DNA from: Dehalococcoidia bacterium
Lineage (GTDB): Bacteria > Chloroflexota > Dehalococcoidia > UBA2979
Direction of reading: 5' to 3'
Assembly: GCA_022451865.1 (NCBI GenBank)
Contig: JAKUNM010000012.1
Coordinates: forward strand, 1-32,266
DNA length: 32,266 nucleotides
Both the position numbers and the translations under genes were made by a program. This document shows, piece by piece, positions 24,010 through 30,917 of this stretch (the first letter of the stretch is position 1; each line of letters starts with the position of its first letter). The notes under the pieces were generated by a model. That model saw only the letters and a list, made by a program, of their open reading frames with translations. It made no database searches and was not told the DNA's origin.

Positions 24010-25005
24010 CTATCCAACCAATTTGCGATAGATTTCCGCCTGTTTCTTGGGGTCTTGTTCATCTATGCTAACTGAATGCCAATCGAACCCTGCATCAGCT
24101 GCTTCTTCTAGAGCATCGATACACTCTTCAACGCTTCCCCAGGTTCCTAATTGATCTACTAAATCATCGGGGAGTGCTGCTGCACCTCCGACTGCCTTTC
24201 CTTCTGCCCATCCTCTACGAACTGCGTTTGCTTCATCGGCATAGCCCATTCGCTGGAAATGTTCATAATAAAAATCACCCATCCTGGCTATATAAAAAGC
24301 AGTATTTTGTGCCGTTTCAGTGCGAGCTGCTGTGGAATCTTCCGTGACACGTATTGTTGAAGGGTTTCTTATAACAAAGTCCTTTCGATCACGACCTGCA
24401 TCTTGCAAAAATTCGGTCATCATATCAATTTGCGGACGCCATTGCTCACTCGGTAAATGAATAGGTAACCATCCATCTGCGATTGTAGCTGTTTGTTTAA
24501 GGGATTTAGGCGTGATCGAAGCTACATGGATAGGTATATGATTTCGTAGAGGTGTCAATCTCATTGTAAAACCTCTGGCTAGTTGAAAAATATCTCCGTC
24601 ATATTGTAAAGGCGTCTCATTAAGAATCATGTTAATAATCTCAATATATTCTCTAATACGTGTGAGAGGTTTGCTGAATTTTACACCGTGAAAATGTTCG
24701 ATAACTTGAGGTCCTGATGAGCCAATTCCTAAAATCATTCTTCCGTTCGAAATATGGTCCAATGTAGCAAAGTGTTGTGCGATTGCACCTGGCGTCCGTG
24801 AGAAAATATTTATGATGTTACTACTCAATAGAACATTATTTGTTTCATGTGCAACTACTGCTAAAAGAGATAAAGCATCAGCCCCCCAGGCCTCAGAAAT
24901 ATTAAATGTATGGACTCCAGAATCATCTGCAATTTTTGCCTGTTCAACAATACTGTCTATATTAAAATCACCAGCCCAATTTAATCCTACGGTTATCTTT
25001 CGCAT
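24010..25005 (-). CDS. LLM-class (luciferase-like) flavin- or F420-dependent oxidoreductase
   Basis: The TIM-barrel luciferase-like family is recognised by VGLNWAGDFNIDSIVEQAKIADDSG, ATLDHISNGRMILGIGSSGPQVIEHFHG, ITPKSLKQTATIADGWLPIH and the C-terminal GSVEECIDALEEAADAGFD. The length (331 aa) is usual. It may be an F420-dependent dehydrogenase/reductase of the MSMEG_2256 or Mer type, or an FMN monooxygenase; the cofactor cannot be decided here. AGGAGG precedes the ATG. SAR202 genomes are known for many paralogues of this family, thought to oxidise recalcitrant organic matter. Confidence 0.92.
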   Translation of the reverse strand: MRKITVGLNWAGDFNIDSIVEQAKIADDSGVHTFNISEAWGADALSLLAVVAHETNNVLLSSNIINIFSRTPGAIAQHFATLDHISNGRMILGIGSSGPQVIEHFHGVKFSKPLTRIREYIEIINMILNETPLQYDGDIFQLARGFTMRLTPLRNHIPIHVASITPKSLKQTATIADGWLPIHLPSEQWRPQIDMMTEFLQDAGRDRKDFVIRNPSTIRVTEDSTAARTETAQNTAFYIARMGDFYYEHFQRMGYADEANAVRRGWAEGKAVGGAAALPDDLVDQLGTWGSVEECIDALEEAADAGFDWHSVSIDEQDPKKQAEIYRKLVG

Positions 25006-25096
25006 TTAATCCTCCTGAGTTTCAATTTTCCAGTGCTAGAGTAACGCAAAGATCTCTACAGCGGATAATAATTATCTTAAAAATAGGAATAGATTA

Positions 25097-26323
25097 CTAG
25101 AAGTTGATGGGTATTGTGCTTTTTGAAGCACGTTGTTGAAAAAAGAAAGTGATGATAAGCAATATTTGTATCACGATTAATACCGAGATAGCTATTTCAT
25201 AATTGTTACTAAAATCTACACTAAGCCCCATTAACATTGGACCTGCTGCACTGGCAATGTTAACAGCTATATGTTGGATACCCGTAAGGGAACCTATTTT
25301 TTCAGATCCATATACATCAGCAGTTAGGATTCCATGTAATGGAAGCATAGCTCCAAACCCTGCACCAGTTAAAAATACAAAAAGAAGACATAAAACCAAT
25401 GGCCCTGCAAAATACAACGTTCCAAGGCCAGCTAAAGAAACTATGTATAGGATGTAAAGGCTCTTACTGATACCAAATTTTTCTACTAACGGTGATAGAG
25501 TAAGGCGCCCTGGTATTTGTGAAAAACTTCTTAGTCCGCCTAAGAAAGCTGCTGTTCCTAATGTAAGGCCTGTCGCTTGGATCATTGCTACTTGATGCAA
25601 TATCAATGAGCTGCTTACTAATCCAGCTAACGTAACAATCGACATTGTGAGTAATATCTGTGGAGATCTAAGTAGCTTTTTTGTTGATTGAGGAAAATTG
25701 ATATTTTTTCCTTCATGGGGAGTAGGAAGTTTACTTCGTAATCCATAGATTGCAGGTAATGCAAATAAAATCATTACTGGTAGGAGCAATTGTACAGTTG
25801 CTCTCCATCCATAGTTTTCGGTCAAAACTCCTGCAAGTGGAACAAAAAATGGCCCCGACATAGCACCAATGATTGTGAGTATGACATATGCTTTAGTTCT
25901 ATTAGTTGGATCATAGATTTTTGCAAGAATAGGCATGGTTACGTTATAGTGCGTTGTCCCGCCTAAGATACCTGCCCCTATTACCCAAAAAACAAAAAAA
26001 TAAATCTGAGAAGAAGATATTGATGCAATTAGTATGAAAAAAGTTCCAACAATCAATCCAGAAGCTATAATTATTCGAGGTGATCTGTTGTCTAGAAATC
26101 TTCCAGCAAAAGGTGCGATTCCCCCAGCGACTAATAGACTACTGGCATAAATCCCTGCAAGAGTACTAACTGACCAACCCTCGATATCACGCATCGAATT
26201 CAGAATTACACTAAATGTATATATCGGAACTCCATACGTGCCGATGGTAAGCAATCCTAATAGAATTGCATTTTGCCATTTTTGATACCACAAAAATATA
26301 TTGCCACTCAGGATTACCTTCAT
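25097..26323 (-). CDS. MFS transporter (monocarboxylate/oxalate-formate antiporter-like)
   Basis: About twelve hydrophobic segments span 408 residues. Motif A is GRFLDNRSPRIII after the second segment, and the first segment carries GTYGVPIYTFSVILNSM with SVSTLAGIYASSLLVAG, the pattern of MCT/OFA-type carriers. A cytoplasmic loop (SKLPTPHEGKNINFPQSTKKL) separates the halves. It starts eight bases after the crotonase stop, with no clear ribosome-binding site, so coupling is likely. Uptake of a carboxylic acid fits the surrounding CoA and hydroxyacid enzymes, but this is inference. Confidence 0.9.
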   Translation of the reverse strand: MKVILSGNIFLWYQKWQNAILLGLLTIGTYGVPIYTFSVILNSMRDIEGWSVSTLAGIYASSLLVAGGIAPFAGRFLDNRSPRIIIASGLIVGTFFILIASISSSQIYFFVFWVIGAGILGGTTHYNVTMPILAKIYDPTNRTKAYVILTIIGAMSGPFFVPLAGVLTENYGWRATVQLLLPVMILFALPAIYGLRSKLPTPHEGKNINFPQSTKKLLRSPQILLTMSIVTLAGLVSSSLILHQVAMIQATGLTLGTAAFLGGLRSFSQIPGRLTLSPLVEKFGISKSLYILYIVSLAGLGTLYFAGPLVLCLLFVFLTGAGFGAMLPLHGILTADVYGSEKIGSLTGIQHIAVNIASAAGPMLMGLSVDFSNNYEIAISVLIVIQILLIITFFFQQRASKSTIPINF

Positions 26324-26331
26324 GTAAATAA

Positions 26332-27171
26332 TTACTGAAGAGATTCTCTAAGTTCGTTCATATACTGTATTTCATGGTATTTAGGTAAACGGCTTTCTCT
26401 TAAAGCGAGTAAACCTTCTCTATGTTCAGCACTTTTTCTTGCTTTTGCGAAATTATGATTTGATCTTCTTTCAATCATAGATAGATCATTTGCAAGTAAA
26501 TCTTCCATTAGCATTAATTTTATATTTTGGAGTGTTCCTGATGGATTTGCAGCAATTTCATTTGCAAGTTCAATTGCACGTGGAACGAGGTCGTCAGGTT
26601 CTACGACCTCTCGAACTATTCCTAATTCTCGTGCTGTCTCTGCATCTAATATACGACCAGTTAGCATCATTTCTTTTGCATGTTGAAATCCTATTAATCT
26701 AGGTAATATCCAAGTACTTGATGCTTCTGGCGTTAATCCAATAGCAGGGAATCTAGCTGAAAAACGTGCCTTAGTTGATGCAATTATTAAGTCGTACCAT
26801 AAAATCGATGTGAATCCTATGCCAATTGAAACACCATTGACAGCTGCTATAGTCGGTTTCCCTTCAGCCATATACCAAGGATCAAATGCAGGATGGGGAG
26901 GTTTTTTTTCGTTGGAGGGTCCGGTGTCTCCAGTGAAAGTTCTTTCAAATCCACCGATATCTGCGCCTGAACTATATGCTCGACCAGTACCTGTGCAAAC
27001 TACAGCTCCAATCGTCTCGTCATGATTAAATGCGTCATAAGCTTCGACCCATTCAGCATACATCGTTTGGTTGAACGCATTAAGTGTTTCTGGGCGATTC
27101 CAATAAATAATTCCTACTCTACCTTCGCGTGTTACTTGGATTGTTTCATAATTGCTTGCGTATATTTCCAT
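26332..27171 (-). CDS. Enoyl-CoA hydratase/isomerase (crotonase) family protein
   Basis: Crotonase landmarks are present: IIYWNRPETLNAFNQTMY at the N-terminus, the oxyanion-hole segments RAYSSGADIGGF and AAVNGVSIGIGFTSILWYDLIIAS, and the Glu-bearing FPAIGLTPEASSTWILPRLIG, followed by AKEMMLTGRILDAETARELGIV. The 279-residue length is normal. AAGGAGAAAG precedes the ATG. It probably hydrates or isomerises an unsaturated acyl-CoA. It lies 24 bases downstream of the CMD paralogue and eight bases upstream of the MFS gene, which suggests one transcript. Confidence 0.95.
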   Translation of the reverse strand: MEIYASNYETIQVTREGRVGIIYWNRPETLNAFNQTMYAEWVEAYDAFNHDETIGAVVCTGTGRAYSSGADIGGFERTFTGDTGPSNEKKPPHPAFDPWYMAEGKPTIAAVNGVSIGIGFTSILWYDLIIASTKARFSARFPAIGLTPEASSTWILPRLIGFQHAKEMMLTGRILDAETARELGIVREVVEPDDLVPRAIELANEIAANPSGTLQNIKLMLMEDLLANDLSMIERRSNHNFAKARKSAEHREGLLALRESRLPKYHEIQYMNELRESLQ

Positions 27172-27195
27172 AGCTTTCTCCTTATATCAAAATTC

Positions 27196-27753
27196 CTAGA
27201 ATGGATTGCTTTCACCATCTGGAACTGTTACCTCAAAAGTATTCAGAGTTAGAGATACCAAGCAGTAATATCCCATTATTCCGACGAGATCGATTATTCC
27301 ATTTTCTCCAATTTGTTCTTTTGTAATTTCGTACGTTTGTTCACTGATTCTATTAGTTGCAAAATATTCTTTAACAAAAATGTAAACTGCGTTGTATTGT
27401 TGTCCTTTGTCAGTTTTTGAAAAGATTGGCTGATCGCCTACGCGTACCGATTCAATGATTTCATCTGGTAAGCCAGCCTCTCGAGCTAGTCGTGCATGTG
27501 CCCAAAATTCAAATTGTGCTGTCCAATGTTTTCCGGTCAAGATAATTGCTAATTCTGCTACATCAGGGCTTAAACTTGTGTCAAAGCGACAATATGCTCC
27601 AAGATGTTGGACTCTGTCACATAATTCAGGTCTCCTAAGTAGTGATTCAAATGGGCCACGCATACTTCCTCGAGGACCTGAAAGCATTTTATCGACTACT
27701 ACCTGCTGTTGTGCAGATAAATTATCAAGATCAATAGGTGATAGACGAGGCAT
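27196..27753 (-). CDS. Carboxymuconolactone decarboxylase (CMD) family protein, copy 2
   Basis: This paralogue of the 22142-22699 product has the same length (185 aa). It aligns in GPFESLLRRPELCDRVQHLGAYCRF, LSPDVAELAIILTGKHWTAQFEFWAHARLA and GIIDLVGIMGYYCLVSLTLNTFEV. The HWTAQFEFWAH helix has no redox Cys pair, as in copy 1. AGGAG precedes the ATG. It is upstream of the crotonase and MFS genes, so the two copies bracket the luciferase-like/dehydrogenase block. The function is unknown, and a dismutase-type AhpD activity is unlikely. Confidence 0.9.
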   Translation of the reverse strand: MPRLSPIDLDNLSAQQQVVVDKMLSGPRGSMRGPFESLLRRPELCDRVQHLGAYCRFDTSLSPDVAELAIILTGKHWTAQFEFWAHARLAREAGLPDEIIESVRVGDQPIFSKTDKGQQYNAVYIFVKEYFATNRISEQTYEITKEQIGENGIIDLVGIMGYYCLVSLTLNTFEVTVPDGESNPF

Positions 27754-27843
27754 AACAACTCCTAAATTTTATATATATAAATTTCATACTAACGGAATGG
27801 TGTAGGTTTTTAATGGCTTTGTCAAAAATATGTTTGTTAAGAA

Positions 27844-28110
27844 TTATCCTCCACCAATAGGTGGAACTAGATAAATTTGTGCATCTGCAGATAACGGTTG
27901 AATAAGATTGCCATCTTCTAAAATTGTGCCGTCAATTGCGACTGCTATATCAGGGCGTAGTGAATCATCTTGTATGATTCTGTCGACTAGATCAGGATAT
28001 AATTCACTAACTTTCCTAAAAATTGCACGTAAATTATTTCCTTCTACGACAATCTCTTTTTCATCGTTACTGAGGTGAAATAATACAGCAGGTATATGTA
28101 GTGTTGGCAC
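27844..28110 (-). CDS. MoaD/ThiS-family ubiquitin-like sulfur carrier
   Basis: This 88-residue beta-grasp protein ends with PPIGGG, the C-terminal double-Gly tail that is thiocarboxylated in MoaD, ThiS and related carriers. The pattern VEGNNLRAIFRKVSELYPDL, then VAIDGTIL and DAQIYLVPPI, is typical of MoaD. The GTG start (28110) is seven bases after the stop of the molybdenum-hydroxylase gene. Its place directly downstream of a molybdopterin-binding subunit suggests it supplies sulfur for the molybdopterin cofactor or its sulfido ligand. Since MoaE and MoeB are absent here, another sulfur-transfer pathway is possible. Confidence 0.88.
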   Translation of the reverse strand: MPTLHIPAVLFHLSNDEKEIVVEGNNLRAIFRKVSELYPDLVDRIIQDDSLRPDIAVAIDGTILEDGNLIQPLSADAQIYLVPPIGGG

Positions 28111-28117
28111 CGTTTAC

Positions 28118-30403
28118 CTAATCTTTAATGACATCCATCTCTTCTAATAAGACTTGAGGTGATGCGGGAAGATTTTGTACTCTTACGCCTACAGCATCAA
28201 AAATCGCATTTGCTATTGCGGCTAATGGTGGAACTATTGGTACTTCTCCTACACCTCTAACTCCATATGGATGTCCTGGGTTAGGCACTTCAACCATAAC
28301 AGTGTCGATCATGGGTAGATCATTTGAAACAGGCATTCGATAATCTAAGAAAGAAGAATTTAGCATTTCTCCGCTTTCTGAGTAAACGTATTCTTCATTA
28401 AGTGCCATGCCTATGCCTTGTACTGCTCCTCCTTGAATTTGTCCTTCACAATAGTCTGGGTGAATAGCTCGTCCAACATCCTGGATAGCTGTATAGCGTA
28501 AGACTGTCACTTTTCCAGTTTCTCTATCCACTTCAACATCGGCTATGTGTGCACCATAACATTCACCAATTTTCCCAACATTAGTAGACACTAAGTCTGC
28601 TTGTCCTTGTATCATTCCTCCGGTCGTGGGTAATCGGCGAGAAATTTCTTTAAATGTCATCTTCTGATTGTCTGGTCCATAAATGGTCGCATCTTTTGGA
28701 TTATAATTCACATCGACTGCATTAACTTCCCAAATGGATGCAACTCGCTCTTCTATCTGCGCACGAACGTCTAATGCTGCTTGATAGACAGCCCATCCAG
28801 TTGCAAATGTGGTCCGACTTCCTCCAGTGTTACCTGTATATCCGATAGTATCGGTATCTCCAACCAAAGAGTTGATATCTTCATAAGGTATACCTAATGT
28901 TTCGGCAAATTGCATAGCCAAAGCAGCTCGTTGACCACCAATATCTACTGAACCGGTTACTAAAGTGACAGTTCCATCTTCATGAAGATTAGCATAAGCA
29001 CTTGATTCTCCACCTCCATTTTGCCAAAAGCCCATCGCCACTCCTCGGCCTATATCAGGTTTAGTTATTTCCGAAAGATAGTGTGGATGGGTCATCGTTG
29101 CTGTAATGACTTCCTGTACTCCAATAGAACCATGTACTGCACCATCACTTCGTGGCATGCCTTCGGAGGTTCCATTTTTTTGCCTGAGTTCCATCGGATC
29201 TATTTCGATCATACGTGCTAATTCATCTAATGCTGCTTCAACGCCGAAACCTGATGCCGGAGCTCCTGGTGCACGGTAGGCAGCCACTTTTGGACGATTC
29301 ACTACAATATCAAGGCCGACAATGCGTTGATTTGGGATATCATAGGTCGCAAGTGCACATCTTGCTCCACCAGCAACAGGGGAACCTGGGTAAGCACCAG
29401 CTTCATATTCCAGTCTAAGATCTGCTGCAACTAACTCGCCATCATTTTTGGCCCCAATTTTTACGAAACATCTTGTGCCAGATGTAGGCCCTGTTGCCTC
29501 AAGAACTTCGGTTCGATTCATAGAAAGTTGAACAGGGTGCCCTGATTTCTTTGAGAGTAGAGCAGCTATTGGTTCAAGGTATACAACATTTTTGGCACCG
29601 AACCCACCTCCAATTTCAGCTGGAATTACTCGAAGGTCTCCCAGTGATAAATTTAATGTACGTGCAAGATTTTGCCTGATACCAAATGCTCCCTGTGTAC
29701 TAGTCCAGATAGTCACTTTGCCGTCGCGATTCCAAGTTGCTGTTCCATTATGTGGTTCGATATATCCTTGGTGTGCCATGGCTGTTTCATATACTCTATC
29801 AATTACAATGTCAGCATCTGCAAAACCTTGGTCTAAATCACCCATTCTTAATTCCATAGTTCTAGCAATGTTTGAAGGTTGTCCGTCTATTTCTTCAAAA
29901 AGGCCATCCACTAGTTCTGAGAGACCATCGTCATGGAGTATTGGTGCGTTGGGATTGAGGGCATCTTCAATAGATGTAACTGCCGGTAAAACTTCATATT
30001 CGACCTCTATTAGATTTGCGGCATCTTCTGCGATATGAATATCAGAGGCAGATATTGCTGCAACAGGATGACCTCGAAAAAGTACTTTTCTTCTGGCCAT
30101 GATCCGTTCAGTATCCCAGGCAGCTGGTTGAGCTCCTCGGATGGTTTGCATAATTTTTTCAGAAGGTTCAGGGAAGTCATCGTGTGTAATTACGGCATGT
30201 ACACCAGGAAGTTTAAGTGCTTTGGAAAAATCTATTGACTTAATTAATGCGTGTGCGTGTGGACTTCTCAAAACTTTTCCATACAACATCCCTTGTAACT
30301 TTACATCCGCACCATAGATTGCATGTCCAGTCACCTTGTCTACACCATCAGGTCTTACTGGATTAGTCCCAATTACTGCGAACTCATTGTTATTGCTGCT
30401 CAC
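28118..30403 (-). CDS. Xanthine dehydrogenase/CO dehydrogenase-family molybdopterin-binding subunit
   Basis: This 761-residue large subunit of a molybdenum hydroxylase has the N-terminal RPDGVDKVTGHAIYGADV domain, GGGFGAKNVVYLEPIAALLS, YRAPGAPASGFGVEAALDELA, a pterin-contacting GNTGGSRTTFATG and the catalytic Glu in GVRGVGEVPIVPP near the C-terminus. It would hydroxylate an aldehyde, N-heterocycle or similar compound with water-derived oxygen. The iron-sulfur and FAD subunits (CoxS/CoxM-like) normally encoded next to it are not in this window. The start is a GTG with AAGGAG eight bases upstream. It heads a long minus-strand run and is divergent from the hisI-like gene. Confidence 0.94.
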   Translation of the reverse strand: MSSNNNEFAVIGTNPVRPDGVDKVTGHAIYGADVKLQGMLYGKVLRSPHAHALIKSIDFSKALKLPGVHAVITHDDFPEPSEKIMQTIRGAQPAAWDTERIMARRKVLFRGHPVAAISASDIHIAEDAANLIEVEYEVLPAVTSIEDALNPNAPILHDDGLSELVDGLFEEIDGQPSNIARTMELRMGDLDQGFADADIVIDRVYETAMAHQGYIEPHNGTATWNRDGKVTIWTSTQGAFGIRQNLARTLNLSLGDLRVIPAEIGGGFGAKNVVYLEPIAALLSKKSGHPVQLSMNRTEVLEATGPTSGTRCFVKIGAKNDGELVAADLRLEYEAGAYPGSPVAGGARCALATYDIPNQRIVGLDIVVNRPKVAAYRAPGAPASGFGVEAALDELARMIEIDPMELRQKNGTSEGMPRSDGAVHGSIGVQEVITATMTHPHYLSEITKPDIGRGVAMGFWQNGGGESSAYANLHEDGTVTLVTGSVDIGGQRAALAMQFAETLGIPYEDINSLVGDTDTIGYTGNTGGSRTTFATGWAVYQAALDVRAQIEERVASIWEVNAVDVNYNPKDATIYGPDNQKMTFKEISRRLPTTGGMIQGQADLVSTNVGKIGECYGAHIADVEVDRETGKVTVLRYTAIQDVGRAIHPDYCEGQIQGGAVQGIGMALNEEYVYSESGEMLNSSFLDYRMPVSNDLPMIDTVMVEVPNPGHPYGVRGVGEVPIVPPLAAIANAIFDAVGVRVQNLPASPQVLLEEMDVIKD

Positions 30404-30506
30404 GTATGAACTCCTTATTCTGAATGTATGCCATAGACAGATAATACATTGTTCACAAGATTAAAGCTAAATTGAGAATGAAATAACAATTTTGGAAGGA
30501 GAATTT

Positions 30507-30917
30507 ATGTCATCAGATAATTTGATTGAAGAAGGTTCTGGATTGCATTTAGATTTTAGTAAAATTTTAAGTATTAAAAATGATGTAATTCCCTGTGCAG
30601 TACAAAACATCGACTCAGGAGAGGTAATTCTTGTTGCATATGTTAATGATGAAGCACTGAAACTTGCACTAAAAACTCATACCGCCGTTTTTTGGAGTAC
30701 TTCGCGGAATGAACTTTGGGAAAAAGGAAAGACATCTGGTGAAACGTTTACCCTATTGGAAGTATTAGTAAATTGTGAGCAAAATTCGTTAGTTTATAAA
30801 GTTAGGCCTAACGCTGGGGGTATTTGCCATACTAAAAATCAAAACGGTGATTCACGAAACTGTTACTACCGGTCAGTTGATTTCAGTTCTACTTCACTTA
30901 AGAATATTGATCTTTAG
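30507..30917 (+). CDS. Phosphoribosyl-AMP cyclohydrolase-like protein (HisI family) with altered metal site
   Basis: The HisI fold signature is clear: IPCAVQNIDSGEVILVAYVNDEAL, AVFWSTSRNELWEKGKTSGE, and the zinc-ligand Cys residues C90, C107 (GICHT) and C119 (NCYYR). In true HisI the motif DCDxD supplies Mg ligands; here it is N89-C90-E91-Q92-N93, so all three Asp are replaced. The protein is 136 residues long. The ATG at 30507 has AAGGAG at good spacing; the upstream TTG of the ORF track is rejected. No other histidine gene is nearby, so it may be a HisI-derived enzyme with a different substrate. Its stop overlaps the proA stop. Confidence 0.85.
   Translation: MSSDNLIEEGSGLHLDFSKILSIKNDVIPCAVQNIDSGEVILVAYVNDEALKLALKTHTAVFWSTSRNELWEKGKTSGETFTLLEVLVNCEQNSLVYKVRPNAGGICHTKNQNGDSRNCYYRSVDFSSTSLKNIDL

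Noticed and set aside
29592-30038. 148-residue plus-strand ORF inside the molybdenum-hydroxylase gene
   Set aside because: It is antisense to a well-supported gene, has no ribosome-binding site and its composition is that of a shadow frame.
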